A stretch of 64,000 nt of DNA from CAYPYI01 sp964415085 (lineage in GTDB: Bacteria > Bacillota > Clostridia > Tissierellales > Tissierellaceae). Shown here piece after piece: positions 43,535 through 54,408 of this stretch. The notes beneath the pieces were generated by a model. That model did no database searches. It was given only the letters and a program-made list of their open reading frames with translations, and was not told the origin of the DNA. Where the stretch lies: NCBI GenBank assembly GCA_964415085.1, contig CAYPYI010000001.1, positions 1-64,000 of the forward strand, read 5' to 3'. The stretch's first letter is position 1, and every line of letters starts with the position of its first letter. The translations under genes and the position numbers were made by a program.

Positions 43535-44632
43535 ATTCAGCTAAGAAATCTTTTAATTTTTTACTTCTTGAAGGATGTCTTAATTTTCTTAAAGCTTTAG
43601 CTTCAATTTGTCTAATTCTTTCTCTTGTTACATCAAAAACTGTACCTACTTCTTCTAATGTTCTTGGTCTACCATCATCTAAACCAAATCTTAATCTTAA
43701 TACACTTTCTTCCCTTGGTGTAAGAGTAGATAATACTTCTGTTAACTCTTCTCTTAACATATAGAATGTTGCAGCTTCTTCTGGAGATATTATTTCATTA
43801 TCAGGAATGAAATCACCCAAGCTACTATCTTCTTCTTCCCCTATTGGTGTTTCTAGTGAAACTGGCTCTTGAGATATTTTAATAATTTCACGAACTTTTT
43901 CAACTTCAATACCCTACCAATCTCTTGTACTAGCTGTCTTTGTATTCTAACTAATTTATTAATTGTTTCAACCATATGAACTGGTATCCTAATAGTTCTG
44001 GCTTGGTCAGCGATTGAACGAGTTATAGCCTGTCTTATCCACCAAGTTGCATAGGTACTAAATTTAAATCCTTTAGTATAGTCGAATTTTTCAACAGCTT
44101 TCATTAATCCCAAATTACCTTCCTGAATTAAATCCAAAAATAGCATTCCACGTCCAACATATCTTTTAGCAATACTTACTACAAGTCTTAAGTTGGCCTC
44201 AGCTAATTCTTGTTTAGCTTGTACGTCGCCCTTTTCTATTCTCTTTGCAAGTGCTACCTCTTCATCTGCACTTAAAAGTGGTACTTTACCAATTTCTTTT
44301 AAATACATCCTTACTGGATCATCAACGTTAATACTTGCAGCAGCTACAGAGACTCTCGTTTCTACCTCTTCATCTTCTTCAGGATCAACGTCATCTTCTT
44401 TATCATCTATTAATATAGCTTCTTCATCTGCTCCTGCAATTTCAATATCCATTTCTTCAAATCTTAAATATAAATCATCTATCTCTTTAGCATTTAAATC
44501 AATTTCTTCAAGTGTATCAACAATTTCTTTAGAAGTTAATAGACCTTCTTTTTTACCTTTTGCTATTAGTTTCATAACAATTTCACGGTCTTTTTTAGAA
44601 ATACTTCCAACTTCCTTACCTTTTTGAGCCAA
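43533..44632 (-). pseudogene. rpoD: Vegetative sigma factor RpoD, reading frame broken by a small deletion
   Basis: The sequence codes for the primary sigma-70 factor in two frames. The first part (TTG 44632 down to about 43915) has an acidic region 1.1, region 1.2 ([12 protein letters not shown]) and region 2 ([34 protein letters not shown]). It ends after QLVQEIGR with a wrong-frame tail and a stop at 43853. The second frame continues [18 protein letters not shown], then region 4 ([33 protein letters not shown]) to 43533. Relatives have 12-13 residues (EP...EEIAKEL) between the two, so about 34-37 bases are missing near 43911-43915. An essential gene cannot be lost, so an assembly or sequencing error, or a mixed population, is the first explanation. 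The gene follows dnaG by 4 bases, as usual. Confidence 0.85.
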
Positions 44633-44636
44633 TTTG

Positions 44637-46481
44637 TTACCCCCTAATCGTGTCTAGTTTTTTGTTTAAAGCTGTAAGCTCTAATATAAGTTCTTCAAAA
44701 TAAACTAGGTCATTGCCATCTTTTATGTCTTTTTTTTCCCACTTAGCTAGCTCTGATATTAATTCATCCCTCTTAACACATAGATTGCTTTGTTCTATTG
44801 TTCTTATTAAATCTTTGATGATTGTATCAATTTCTGTAGCCTCATATGGATATTTTGAATTTAACAAAAGTTCTATATTTTCTTTTAGTGAAGAATCTTC
44901 TGTTAAATTAATCAATTCATTTTTATTTATAAAGTCTTTATCTTTATAAATTTCTAATATTAATTTATATATTTGCTTGTTCTCATCTGTAAAACTATCT
45001 ATAGTTAAACTTGAAGAAACAAGTTCAAAACATTCTTTATCTTCCAACATAATTTTCAAAAGACTTCTTTCAGCTTTTAAAACTCCCTTACCTATTTTAC
45101 TTATACCCACTTTTGGTTGGGTATACATATTTTCTTTTTCATTGGTATTATACGTTGGAGGTTTTTTATATACTTTATCATTATAGTAACTTCTTGATGT
45201 AATTGCAAACTTTTTTATTTCTTCTTGTATAGCTTTTTTACTAACTGATGTCTCCTCCGATATCTTATTAATATATACATCTTGCTCTACTGGGCTTTCT
45301 AACTGACTTATAAGTTCTGCTACTTCAATAGTAAAATCTATAATATCTTCTGGTTCATTAAGATTATATTCTGATTTTATTAATTCTATTTTGTAATCCA
45401 TATAATTTTTAGAATTTTTTATTTGATTATTAAATTCAACAGGCCCGAAAGCATTCAAAAAGTCATCTGGATCCTTGCCATCTGGTAAAGCAATAATCCT
45501 AGGCTTTATATCTTCTTTTAATAATACATCTATAGCTCTTAATGTAGCCTTTATTCCTGCCTTATCTCCATCATAACAAATATAAACTTCTTTACCATAG
45601 CGTTTTAAAAGTTTAGCTTGTCTTTCTGTCAAACTCGTTCCTAAACTTGCAACAGCATAATTAAATCCTGCAAAACTCATTGCAATTACGTCCATATATC
45701 CTTCAACCAAAACTATTTTACTTCTATCCGAATGTTTATTCACAAGGTTTATTCCATATAAGTTATTTCCCTTATCAAATATTAAACTATCCTTTGAATT
45801 TAGGTACTTTGGCATAGTATCATCCATAACTCTGCCTCCAAAACCTATAACTCTACCCTTTAAATCAATTATTGGAAACATAACTCTATTTCTAAATCTA
45901 TCAAAATAACCTGATTTATCATTTCTTTGTATTATTAAACCATTTTCTTCAATGTCTTTTTCTTTATAGCCATTTTCTATTAAATAATTTAATAATCCAT
46001 CCCAACTATCAAGGGCAAATCCTAAACCAAACCTATTTATAATATTATTTTGAATATTCCTATTATGAAGATACTTAACGACTTCTTGATTATTTATTAA
46101 ATTAGAATAAAAAAATCTTGCTGCTTGCTTATTCATTTCATAGAATAAGCTTTGTTTATCTAGCTTTTCTTGATCTACTTGTTTTTCTTCTAAAGTTATA
46201 TTATATCTATCAGCTAAAAATTTTACTGCATCAACAAACTCTAGATTTTCTTTTTTCATACAAAATTCAAATATATCTCCACCTTCTCCACAACCAAAAC
46301 ATTTATAAAACTGCTTTTCCTGGTTAACACTAAAAGAAGGAGTTTTTTCACTATGAAAAGGGCATAATCCCATGTAATTTGATCCTGATTTTTTCAAACT
46401 AACATAATCAGATATATAATCTACAATATCACCGGTTTCCCTAATTTGTTCTATTATCTCATCATTTATAAACACTGCCAT
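44637..46481 (-). CDS. dnaG: DNA primase
   Basis: The 614-residue enzyme makes RNA primers at the replication fork. Its N-terminus has the zinc site [11 protein letters not shown] ... KCFGCGEGG, then the RNA-polymerase domain ([18 protein letters not shown], shortened: [12 protein letters not shown]) and TOPRIM ([31 protein letters not shown]). The C-terminal 160 residues are the DnaB-binding domain. The length is standard. It lies directly upstream of rpoD in the classic dnaG-rpoD operon. ATG follows AATAAGGTGATTAT. Confidence 0.96.
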   Translation of the reverse strand: MAVFINDEIIEQIRETGDIVDYISDYVSLKKSGSNYMGLCPFHSEKTPSFSVNQEKQFYKCFGCGEGGDIFEFCMKKENLEFVDAVKFLADRYNITLEEKQVDQEKLDKQSLFYEMNKQAARFFYSNLINNQEVVKYLHNRNIQNNIINRFGLGFALDSWDGLLNYLIENGYKEKDIEENGLIIQRNDKSGYFDRFRNRVMFPIIDLKGRVIGFGGRVMDDTMPKYLNSKDSLIFDKGNNLYGINLVNKHSDRSKIVLVEGYMDVIAMSFAGFNYAVASLGTSLTERQAKLLKRYGKEVYICYDGDKAGIKATLRAIDVLLKEDIKPRIIALPDGKDPDDFLNAFGPVEFNNQIKNSKNYMDYKIELIKSEYNLNEPEDIIDFTIEVAELISQLESPVEQDVYINKISEETSVSKKAIQEEIKKFAITSRSYYNDKVYKKPPTYNTNEKENMYTQPKVGISKIGKGVLKAERSLLKIMLEDKECFELVSSSLTIDSFTDENKQIYKLILEIYKDKDFINKNELINLTEDSSLKENIELLLNSKYPYEATEIDTIIKDLIRTIEQSNLCVKRDELISELAKWEKKDIKDGNDLVYFEELILELTALNKKLDTIRG

Positions 46482-46508
46482 ATAATCACCTTATTTCAAT
46501 AATATAAG

Positions 46509-47531
46509 TTAATCCTTTATCTTCCATGCTTTTGGTAAAAATATATCTGAAAAAACACTTAATACATATCTATCTGTCATGCCAGCAATATAATCACAAA
46601 TTCTATTTTCTACTGGATCATCTTCCAAACCTTCATAAGGATATTTGTATTCATTAGGAAGTAAATCTATATTTTTAATATAATGATTATAAATCTCTGT
46701 AATTATATATTCAACCTTTTCTTCTTCTGACTTTGCAATGCTATCAATATAGACATGTTCAAACATAAATTTTCTAAGTTTATTTGTCTTTGAGTCAACA
46801 ATTTCACTCATTTTTATCTCGTTTTCGTCATAACTATTGTCTATTATATCTTTTATCATAGTATCTATTCTTTTTCCATGGCTATTACCTAGTACCTGAA
46901 TACAATCTTTAGGCAAGTCATCTTCACATATAATTTTTGCTCTCAAAGCATCATCTATATCATGATTAATATACGCAATTCTATCAGCTAGCCTAACTAC
47001 CTGACCCTCTAGAGTTTCACTCATATTTTTTCCAGAGTGATTTATTATACCTTCTATAACTTCTTGTGTCAAATTAAGTCTTTTGCCACCATCTCTATGC
47101 TCAATATATTTAATAATTCTTCCACTTTGTTCATTATGTTTAAATCCATAAGGGTTTAAATTATTTAAAACTCTTTCACCTGAATGTCCGAATGGGGTGT
47201 GACCTAAATCATGTCCTAAAGCAATAGCTTCGACTAAATCTTCATTCAACAACAAAGCCCTTGCTAATGTTCTAGCTATTTGTGAGACTTCCAATGTATG
47301 AGTAAGTCTTGTTCTAAAATGATCTCCCTCTGGTGCTATAAATACCTGTGTCTTGTGTTTTAATCGTCTAAAGGATTTAGAATGAATTATCCTGTCTCTA
47401 TCTCTTTCAAATTCTGTTCTTATATCACATTTATCTTCAAATATTACCCTACCCTTTGAATCCTTACTTAATACAGCATATCTAGATAAAAGTTGTTCTT
47501 CTAAAGCTTCTTTTTTTAACCTTATCTTCAT
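46509..47531 (-). CDS. Deoxyguanosinetriphosphate triphosphohydrolase-like HD protein
   Basis: I use ATG 47531 behind AGAGGTATATT; an earlier ATG at 47612 lies in a region with no family match. The 340-residue protein has RTEFERDRDRIIHSKSFRRL (20), FRTRLTHTLEVSQIAR (HD ligands), LGHDLGHTPFGHSGE and the last Asp in RLADRIAYINHDIDDA. These make the metal site of dGTPase-type hydrolases. The family often precedes dnaG in Clostridia. Whether dGTP is the true substrate is not known. Confidence 0.92.
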   Translation of the reverse strand: MKIRLKKEALEEQLLSRYAVLSKDSKGRVIFEDKCDIRTEFERDRDRIIHSKSFRRLKHKTQVFIAPEGDHFRTRLTHTLEVSQIARTLARALLLNEDLVEAIALGHDLGHTPFGHSGERVLNNLNPYGFKHNEQSGRIIKYIEHRDGGKRLNLTQEVIEGIINHSGKNMSETLEGQVVRLADRIAYINHDIDDALRAKIICEDDLPKDCIQVLGNSHGKRIDTMIKDIIDNSYDENEIKMSEIVDSKTNKLRKFMFEHVYIDSIAKSEEEKVEYIITEIYNHYIKNIDLLPNEYKYPYEGLEDDPVENRICDYIAGMTDRYVLSVFSDIFLPKAWKIKD

Positions 47532-47614
47532 AATATACCTCTTTTCTATAATAAAATAAGTAGTTGTAAATACATGTATTATAGCACAAAAATAATAGAA
47601 GTGTAAAAACACTT

Positions 47615-48445
47615 CTATCTAAATCTGTCATCTCCAAAGTTATCAATCATATAATCTATAATTATTCCCGCTGTCTCCTCTATAGCACTATTTGATACAT
47701 CTATAACCATACATCCTAATTCTTCCATTATTTTTCTAGAATATTCTAGTTCCATTGCAATTCTATTTATATTAGCATAAGTTGCTGAAAAATCAAGTCC
47801 TAGAGACTTTAGTCTTTCCTGCCTAATCTCATTCAATTTAATGGGAGCTGCTACAAGACCTATTACTCTTTTTTTATCTTTTTCAAACAATTCAGCTGGT
47901 GGTGGTACCTCTGGAACAAGTGGTACATTTGCCACTTTATAGTTTTTATGTGCCAAATACATAGAAAGTGGAGTTTTAGAAGTTCTTGAAACTCCTACAA
48001 GACATATATCAGCTTTTACAATACCACGAGGATCTTTTCCATCATCATACTTAACAGCAAACTCAACAGCCTCAACCTTGTTAAAGTACTGTTCATCAAG
48101 TCTTCTTATTATTCCTGATTCTCTTTTAGGTGGATATCCTAATAGGTCTTCTAATGCAAGAAGTGGTGGTGTCATAACATCAACAGTAGGTATATTATAT
48201 TTTTTTCCTTCTGATATTATAAATTCTCTTGTATCTTCTGATACCGTTGTATATATAATTATACTTAAACCATTCAAAGCATCATTAAATATTTCTTGAA
48301 TTTCCTGTTTTTCAGTTACATATGGATATCTTCTAATTTCATATTTTTCAGGAACAAACTGTCTTACAGCAGCTCTTGCAATTAATTCTCCAGTTTCTCC
48401 TATTGAATCCGATATAACGTATAAGGTTAACATATTTTCTCTCAT
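47615..48445 (-). CDS. Pyruvate, phosphate dikinase / PEP synthase regulatory protein (PpsR/YqfL family)
   Basis: The 276-residue DUF299 protein has the Walker-like loop VGVSRTSKTPLSMYLA and the conserved YVISDSIGETGE at the start. Members are bifunctional kinase/phosphotransferases that switch pyruvate phosphate dikinase or PEP synthase on and off through a Thr/His phosphorylation. The C-terminal DVSNSAIEETAGII is typical. Its partner dikinase is not in the window. It follows the CcpN-like gene, which in Bacillus is the same pair (yqzB-yqfL), and so both may deal with gluconeogenesis. Confidence 0.94.
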   Translation of the reverse strand: MRENMLTLYVISDSIGETGELIARAAVRQFVPEKYEIRRYPYVTEKQEIQEIFNDALNGLSIIIYTTVSEDTREFIISEGKKYNIPTVDVMTPPLLALEDLLGYPPKRESGIIRRLDEQYFNKVEAVEFAVKYDDGKDPRGIVKADICLVGVSRTSKTPLSMYLAHKNYKVANVPLVPEVPPPAELFEKDKKRVIGLVAAPIKLNEIRQERLKSLGLDFSATYANINRIAMELEYSRKIMEELGCMVIDVSNSAIEETAGIIIDYMIDNFGDDRFR

Positions 48446-48455
48446 ATATTCCCTC

Positions 48456-49094
48456 CTATTCTTCTTCGCCTAAATCTACAAATATTCTAGTTACTGTTGT
48501 TTTTGTTATTCGACCAATAACCTTATATAGTTGCTTATCCTCATCTATTATTTCCACTAATGGCAAGCTGTCTATCTGATGATTTATTAACTTCCTAGCT
48601 GCGCTCAAAAGCGTATCTCCTTTTTGAGCCATTACTATATTAGGCATACGAGTCATAATTATAGCAACAGGAGCTTGCTTTAAGTCAGCTCCTCCCATTG
48701 CATATTTTATTATATCTTTTCTAGAAATAACTCCAGTTAAATAACCATCACTAGTTATATAAATACTACCAACATCTTCAAGAAACATAAATACTATAGC
48801 ATCATATATTGAAGTTTCTTCACCAAGTATAACGGGTATACTTTTCACTTCTTCAACTAATATGCTACATATTTCATCAGAGACGTAAGTAAGTCTGGTT
48901 CTTCCAGTATAAAAATATCCAACTCTTGGCCTTGCATCTAATATTCCAGCCATAGTTAATACAGATAAGTCAGGTCTTATAGTTGATCTAGTAAGATTTA
49001 ATTTACTTGCAATATTCTTACTCGTTATTGGTTGATTATTCTTTACTATATCGATAATATGTTTTTGTCTTTCATTAAGTTCGATAATAATCAC
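48456..49094 (-). CDS. CcpN/YqzB-like HTH-CBS transcription regulator, uncertain start codon
   Basis: An N-terminal winged helix (LNERQKHIIDIVKNNQPI, KLNLTRSTIRPDLSVL) is joined to two CBS domains (residues 75-205: SIYDAIVFMFLEDVGSIYI, GVISRKDIIKYAMGG; KLINHQIDSLPLVE). In Bacillus CcpN represses gluconeogenic genes and senses ATP/ADP. The coordinate uses GTG at 49094, but its ribosome site AGGGG overlaps that codon. An ATT (49088) or ATC (49085) lies 5-8 bases behind the site, and these are better placed. The gene is 10 bases upstream of ppsR, matching the Bacillus order. Confidence 0.88.
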   Translation of the reverse strand: MIIIELNERQKHIIDIVKNNQPITSKNIASKLNLTRSTIRPDLSVLTMAGILDARPRVGYFYTGRTRLTYVSDEICSILVEEVKSIPVILGEETSIYDAIVFMFLEDVGSIYITSDGYLTGVISRKDIIKYAMGGADLKQAPVAIIMTRMPNIVMAQKGDTLLSAARKLINHQIDSLPLVEIIDEDKQLYKVIGRITKTTVTRIFVDLGEEE

Positions 49095-49101
49095 CCCTAA
49101 A

Positions 49102-51174
49102 TTATTTAACTATTTGAGATAAATCACATACCTTAATCATTGTATTGTATATCTTTCTTAACAGTCCTAGTCTATTTTCTTTTAATTTCTCATCTTCTAC
49201 CATAACCATAACATTATTAAAGAAATTATCAATAGGTTTTTTTAGTGTTGCAAATAAGTCTAAAGCATCATCATAGTCCCTTTTCTTTATTAACTTTAAG
49301 ACATCTTCTTCTATTTCATTATAAGAATCATACAAGTCAGTCTCATACTCATTCATTAAATCTCTATATACTTCATCATTTTCTGATTTAACTGCTAAGC
49401 TTGCAACTCTATTGAAACCTTCTAAAACTTCATTTATTCCATCTTTTTTAATCCATTCATTTAATTTATCTATTCTTATTTTAATATCAAATAAATCATC
49501 TGAATCTATTTTTAATACTGCATCTATTACATCATATCTAATGCCTTCATCTAAGAACATATTTTTTGCTCTTCCAAGTAAGAATTCTTTTATTTCTTCT
49601 TTTACTTTATTATAATCAAATGCAAGCCCTGCATCATCAACATATATATATAATGAAAAGTCTATTAATTCATCTAATGATAAATGTAATTTTCTATCCA
49701 ATATTATATTAATTATGCCTATAGCACTTCTTCTTAATGCAAATGGATCTTGAGAACCTGTTGGGTGTATTCCAATTGCAAAAAGTCCTGCTATACTATC
49801 TAGCTTATCTGATATTCCAAGTATTGCTCCTGCAGTCGTTTGTGGTAATTGATCTCCTGAGAATCTTGGTAAGTATTGTTCATAAATTGCTTGACTTACT
49901 ATATCATCTTCTCCTGCTATTTTAGCATACTCCATACCAATTTTACCTTGTAACTCTGTAAACTCAACTACCATTTTAGTTGTTAAATCAGCTTTTGAAA
50001 GATAAGCCGCTCTTAAAACGTCATTTGTAGTTTCTTCTCCAACCTCAAGATATTCACAAATTTTTTCTGATAATTTTTGAATCCTTACAGTTTTATCATA
50101 AATTGTTCCTAACTTTTCTTGGAAAGTTATATTTTTTAAATTTTCAACATAGTCTTCTAAAGGTATACTTATATCATCCTCAAAGAAAAATTTAGCATCT
50201 TCTAGCCTTGCCCCTAATACTTTTTCATTACCTTTTACTACTGTTTCTAAGTGCTGATCATCACCATTTCTAACAGTAATAAAGTAAGGAAGTAGTCTAT
50301 CCTTATCATCAAAAACAGGGAAGTATCTTAGATGTTCTTTCATAGGAGTAATTATTACATCATCTGGTAATTTTAAGTATTCATCCTTTATTCTTCCTAT
50401 AATAGGAGTAGGATATTCTACTAAGTTTGTAACCTCATCTAGTAAGGCTTCATCTTCTCCTATATTTCCACCTTTTGATCTTGCAAGTCTACTTGACTCA
50501 TAAAGTATAGTTTCTTTTCTTTCTTCACTATCTAATATTACAAAATTTTCTCTTAATTTTTCTTCATAATCATTCGCAGTTACAACTATATTTTTCTCAC
50601 CTAAAAATCTATGACCATTTGTTTCATTTGATACTTTTATTCCTTCAAATTCGAAATCTAATATTTCTTCATCTAATACAGAAACTATCCATCTTATTGG
50701 TCTTATAAATCGTAAATCCTTACCTCCCCATTTCATTGATTCTGGGAACCTTATTGACTTAATTAATGATGAAAGATTTTCTTTTAATACTTCGTCTATA
50801 GTTTTACCTTTTTTATATACTTGAGCAAAAACATATTCTTCATCTTTTATGTCCTTTAATACTATATTCTCTAAAGTTACATTTTGTCCTCTCATAAATC
50901 CTTCTAAAGCTTTAGTTGGATTGTTATCTTCATCAAATGCAATTCTCTTTGAAGGTCCTCTAACCTCTAATTCTTCATCTTTTTGTTTCTCAGATAAACC
51001 ACTTATTATAGTTGTTAATCTTCTTGGAGTTGAGTATACTTTAATATCTTCATATTCTATTTTTTCTTCTTTTAAAAGATTTCTAAATTTATTTTCTATT
51101 TGATCTAATGCATTCTTTACATATCTTGCAGGTATTTCTTCAGATCCAATTTCTAATAAATATTTCTTACTCAT
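49102..51174 (-). CDS. glyS: Glycyl-tRNA synthetase beta subunit
   Basis: The beta chain of the alpha2-beta2 enzyme binds tRNA-Gly. The 690-residue protein opens with [14 protein letters not shown], the family start, and has [28 protein letters not shown] and the HD-like middle. The C-terminal anticodon-binding helices end in [10 protein letters not shown]. The gene overlaps glyQ by 8 bases. Length is normal. It is under the glycine T-box. Confidence 0.96.
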   Translation of the reverse strand: MSKKYLLEIGSEEIPARYVKNALDQIENKFRNLLKEEKIEYEDIKVYSTPRRLTTIISGLSEKQKDEELEVRGPSKRIAFDEDNNPTKALEGFMRGQNVTLENIVLKDIKDEEYVFAQVYKKGKTIDEVLKENLSSLIKSIRFPESMKWGGKDLRFIRPIRWIVSVLDEEILDFEFEGIKVSNETNGHRFLGEKNIVVTANDYEEKLRENFVILDSEERKETILYESSRLARSKGGNIGEDEALLDEVTNLVEYPTPIIGRIKDEYLKLPDDVIITPMKEHLRYFPVFDDKDRLLPYFITVRNGDDQHLETVVKGNEKVLGARLEDAKFFFEDDISIPLEDYVENLKNITFQEKLGTIYDKTVRIQKLSEKICEYLEVGEETTNDVLRAAYLSKADLTTKMVVEFTELQGKIGMEYAKIAGEDDIVSQAIYEQYLPRFSGDQLPQTTAGAILGISDKLDSIAGLFAIGIHPTGSQDPFALRRSAIGIINIILDRKLHLSLDELIDFSLYIYVDDAGLAFDYNKVKEEIKEFLLGRAKNMFLDEGIRYDVIDAVLKIDSDDLFDIKIRIDKLNEWIKKDGINEVLEGFNRVASLAVKSENDEVYRDLMNEYETDLYDSYNEIEEDVLKLIKKRDYDDALDLFATLKKPIDNFFNNVMVMVEDEKLKENRLGLLRKIYNTMIKVCDLSQIVK

Positions 51175-52060
51175 TTATTTCTTCCTCCTTATTTTCCTTT
51201 AATAAAGGAAATCCCATCTTTTCTCTTTGAGTTAAATAAGCATGTGCTATCTCTCTAGCTAAGCTTCTAACTCTTGCCATATTAGCTGTTCTTTCAGATA
51301 CTGACATTGCGCCTCTAGCATCAAGAACATTGAAAACATGAGAACTTTTTAATACATAATCATAACTTGGATATACTAAGCCTTCTTCTATACCTCTTTT
51401 AGCTTCCCTTTCATATATATTAAATAATTCTTTTAATGTATCTATATCTGCTTTTTCAAAACTATAAACTGAATGCTCATATTCTGGTTGACCAAATATA
51501 TCTTTATAAGTAATGTGATCATTCCATTTAATATCAAAAATATTATCTACATCTTGTAAATACATAGCAATTCTTTCAAGTCCATAGGTAATTTCTACGG
51601 ATTCTAAATCACAATCTATACTTCCTACTTGTTGGAAATAAGTAAACTGTGTTATTTCCATACCATCTAACCAAACTTCCCATCCTAAGCCCCATGCTCC
51701 TAAAGTTGGTGCTTCCCAGTTATCTTCTACAAATCTGATATCATGCTCTAGTGGATTTATTCCTATAGCTCTTAAACTATCTAAGTATAAATCTTGTATA
51801 TTATCTACTGATGGTTTCATGATTACTTGTAATTGATGATGTTGGTAAACTCTATTTGGGTTTTCTCCATATCTACCATCTGCTGGCCTTCTTGAAGGCT
51901 CAACATACACTACCTTCCATGGTTCTGGTCCTATAGCCTTTAAAAAAGTATGAGGACTCATTGTTCCTGCTCCTACTTCTACATCATATGGTTCCATAAT
52001 TAAACAATCTTGTTCTCCCCAATAATTAAGCAGTTTAAGCATTAAATCCTGAAAATACAT
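51167..52060 (-). CDS. glyQ: Glycyl-tRNA synthetase alpha subunit
   Basis: The alpha chain carries the catalytic core that activates glycine. The 297-residue protein shows [20 protein letters not shown] (20), [20 protein letters not shown] (20), [10 protein letters not shown] and [19 protein letters not shown]. The length fits the family. It is preceded by a T-box leader and followed by glyS with an 8-base overlap. Confidence 0.97.
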   Translation of the reverse strand: MYFQDLMLKLLNYWGEQDCLIMEPYDVEVGAGTMSPHTFLKAIGPEPWKVVYVEPSRRPADGRYGENPNRVYQHHQLQVIMKPSVDNIQDLYLDSLRAIGINPLEHDIRFVEDNWEAPTLGAWGLGWEVWLDGMEITQFTYFQQVGSIDCDLESVEITYGLERIAMYLQDVDNIFDIKWNDHITYKDIFGQPEYEHSVYSFEKADIDTLKELFNIYEREAKRGIEEGLVYPSYDYVLKSSHVFNVLDARGAMSVSERTANMARVRSLAREIAHAYLTQREKMGFPLLKENKEEEINE

Positions 52061-52097
52061 AAAATAACCTCCTAATATTTAAAAATAAATACAAAAA

Positions 52098-52305
52098 TAC
52101 CCTCATCCCATATAGGGACGAAGGTTACACTCCGCGGTTCCACCCTATTTAACACTTATAAGTAAGTGTTCTCTTAAGTAAAATACACTCAGAAGCTCCT
52201 TTCTTCTTATCACTATACTTGTTTTCACCAACCACAAGCTCTCTAAAATAGTATTTAAGCTTACTTCTTCTTCGTCATCGTGCATGAAAATCTTAAGTTT
52301 CATTC
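52098..52305 (-). promoter_or_regulatory. Glycine T-box leader of glyQS
   Basis: On the minus strand: AGAGAGCTTGTGGTTGGTGA (20), a specifier region GAAA-GGA-GCT, the T-box AGGGTGGAACCGCG (52132-52145) and a terminator (52098-52127) before a T-run. The GGA triplet at 52197-52199 is a glycine codon in the same relative place as TGC in the cys T-box. Confidence 0.94.
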
Positions 52306-52311
52306 TTTATT

Positions 52312-52340
52312 AAGATAGCAAAAAACAGTAAATTTGTCAA
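52312..52340 (-). promoter_or_regulatory. Promoter of the glyQS T-box
   Basis: TTGACA (52335-52340), 17 bases, TATCTT (52312-52317) on the minus strand. The -35 box lies 3 bases past the recO stop, so glyQS is transcribed apart from recO. Confidence 0.8.
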
Positions 52341-52342
52341 TC

Positions 52343-53089
52343 TTAATCATTAATTATTGTTTTAAGCATTTCCAAAGAATCAAAACTCGTTCTATCTATA
52401 GAATATAGTATATACTTTTCTAACAAATCTTGCAATTTAATTAAATCTTTTTTCTCAATAATTATATTATCTAACTCATCTAATTTAGAATACATTAATT
52501 TATTTAAATTGATTATATCATCACTGCTAATATTAATACTTTTTCTATCAACATCTAAACAATTCTGACAAATAACACCACCAGTAGAAATACTAAACTT
52601 AGCTAATTGAATTTCTTTACTATTGCAATTACTACAACTTATTAAACTAGGTCTATATCCTAGAAAAGATATAAACTTTAATTCAAATGCTATTAAAAAC
52701 TTTAAAAATCCTTCTTTCATTTCAGATAAAACTGATAATGTTTTTTCTAATAAATAAAATAAGTTTTCATTTACCTCTTCTTCTGGTACTGATTTATTAA
52801 CAAGCTCCAAAATAAAGAATCCATAAATTAATCTTTCTATTTGTTCTCTTATATTGTAAAAAGAATTTATTATACTAGCTTCATTAATATAATACCAACT
52901 TCTACCTTTGTATATTTCATATTCACAATATGAAAAAGGTTGAGTTTGTGCTATTATTTTTGACTTTGGTCTATAAGCACCCTTTGCCATAATATTTATC
53001 TTGCCCAACTCTAAGGTGTAGATATTTAAAATTTTACTAGTTTCTTGAAATCTAATTTCATTTAAAACTATACCTTTAGCTTGTACCAT
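52343..53089 (-). CDS. recO: DNA repair protein RecO
   Basis: RecO helps RecA load on gapped DNA. The 248-residue protein starts with an OB fold (VLNEIRFQETSKILNIYTLE, 20 residues) and has a helical C-terminal domain with a zinc site CSNCNSKEIQL ... GGVICQNC. Length is typical. ATG follows TTGGAGACAAT, 15 bases after era, in the era-recO order normal for Firmicutes. Confidence 0.93.
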   Translation of the reverse strand: MVQAKGIVLNEIRFQETSKILNIYTLELGKINIMAKGAYRPKSKIIAQTQPFSYCEYEIYKGRSWYYINEASIINSFYNIREQIERLIYGFFILELVNKSVPEEEVNENLFYLLEKTLSVLSEMKEGFLKFLIAFELKFISFLGYRPSLISCSNCNSKEIQLAKFSISTGGVICQNCLDVDRKSINISSDDIINLNKLMYSKLDELDNIIIEKKDLIKLQDLLEKYILYSIDRTSFDSLEMLKTIIND

Positions 53090-53104
53090 ATTGTCTCCAA
53101 TCTG

Positions 53105-53989
53105 TTATATATAACCAAATCTTTCTACTTGGCTTTGTTTTTCTCTCCAATTCTTTTCTACTTTAACCCATAACTGAAGGTTTACTTTTGTTCCCAACAG
53201 GTTTTCTATATCTTTTCTTGCTTCAGTCCCTATCTTCTTAAGCATTTGTCCATTCTTACCAATGATTATACCTTTTTGAGATTTTCTTTCACAGTATATT
53301 GTTGCATGTACATCTATTAATTCCTTATCTTTCCTTGCTTTAACCTCTTCAGTTCCTACAAATATACCATGTGGTACTTCTTCTTCTAAGTTTTCTAAAG
53401 CTTTTTCTCTTATTATTTCTGATATTATAAATCTCTCTGGTTGATCTGTTATCATATCATCCGGAAAGTATTGTGGTCCTTCTGGTAGAAGTTTTTCCAC
53501 TGCTTTTATATATACATCAATATTTTTACTATTTATTGCAGATATTGGAATAATTTCCTCAAATAAATTCATGCTGCTATATTTTAATATAAGCTCATTA
53601 ATTTCATCATCATTTAATAAGTCTATTTTATTTATAACTAGAATAATTGGAGTAGATAAATCTTTTAATATATCTAATATATAAGTTTCTAGTTTGCCTA
53701 TTTCCTTACTTTCATCTATTATAAAAGTTACAATGTCTACCTCTTCTAATGTACTTTTAGATACCTTTAACATATACTCACCTAATTTGTTTTTAGGCAT
53801 TTGAATACCTGGTGTATCTAAAAATACTATTTGGAAGTCATCTTCTGTATATACTAACTGTATCTTATTTCTTGTAGTTTGCGGTCTATCAGATATTATT
53901 GATATTTTTTCACCTATTACTTGATTTAACAATGTTGATTTACCAACATTTGGTCTTCCTATTACGCTTACAAATCCTGATTTATACAT
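53105..53989 (-). CDS. era: GTPase Era
   Basis: Era binds 16S rRNA near the anti-Shine-Dalgarno and helps 30S assembly. G motifs: GRPNVGKSTLLNQ, DRPQTTRNK, DTPGIQ, NKIDLL and SAINS. The C-terminal KH domain shows QKGIIIGKNGQMLKKIG. It has 294 residues. ATG overlaps the cdd stop by 8 bases. Confidence 0.97.
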   Translation of the reverse strand: MYKSGFVSVIGRPNVGKSTLLNQVIGEKISIISDRPQTTRNKIQLVYTEDDFQIVFLDTPGIQMPKNKLGEYMLKVSKSTLEEVDIVTFIIDESKEIGKLETYILDILKDLSTPIILVINKIDLLNDDEINELILKYSSMNLFEEIIPISAINSKNIDVYIKAVEKLLPEGPQYFPDDMITDQPERFIISEIIREKALENLEEEVPHGIFVGTEEVKARKDKELIDVHATIYCERKSQKGIIIGKNGQMLKKIGTEARKDIENLLGTKVNLQLWVKVEKNWREKQSQVERFGYI

Positions 53990-54392
53990 TTAATTCCTCC
54001 TTATTTAAATCTTTAGGACCAAATCCATGAGGAAATAGTTCTTCTAATTTATATTCTTTGTAATCATTAATACTATTAGCAATAATGATTACCGTATCAT
54101 TTTCAAATTCTTTAATAACTTGTCTACAAACCCCACAAGGATAAGTATACTCGCTGCTGCCTATTATTGCAATTTTTAATATCTTCCTATTACCTTCAGA
54201 TACGCCTTTAAATATAGCTGTCCTTTCAGCACATACTGTCGGACTATAGCTTGCATTTTCAATATTGCATCCTGAATATATTTGACCATCTTCCATAAGT
54301 ACACTAGCACCTACTTTAAACTTAGAATATGGTGAATAGGATTTCTGCCTTGCAGATATTGCTTTTTTGATTAAAACTTTATTTTCATCCAT
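53982..54392 (-). CDS. cdd: Cytidine deaminase
   Basis: The 136-residue homotetrameric zinc enzyme deaminates cytidine and deoxycytidine. The zinc and catalytic motifs are VCAERTAIFK (Cys and Glu) and YPCGVCRQV (two Cys). N-terminal SPYSKFKVGA and CNIENASYSPT bind substrate. It lies between the kinase-phosphatase gene and era, the usual order in this cluster. ATG follows TAGGAGGATAATT. Confidence 0.96.
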   Translation of the reverse strand: MDENKVLIKKAISARQKSYSPYSKFKVGASVLMEDGQIYSGCNIENASYSPTVCAERTAIFKGVSEGNRKILKIAIIGSSEYTYPCGVCRQVIKEFENDTVIIIANSINDYKEYKLEELFPHGFGPKDLNKEELNV

Positions 54393-54408
54393 AATTATCC
54401 TCCTACAA

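Noticed and set aside
44193..44627. 144-residue Ser-rich plus-strand open frame opposite rpoD
   Set aside because: The Ser/Ile/Ala composition is a reflection of acidic sigma region 1; no ribosome site.
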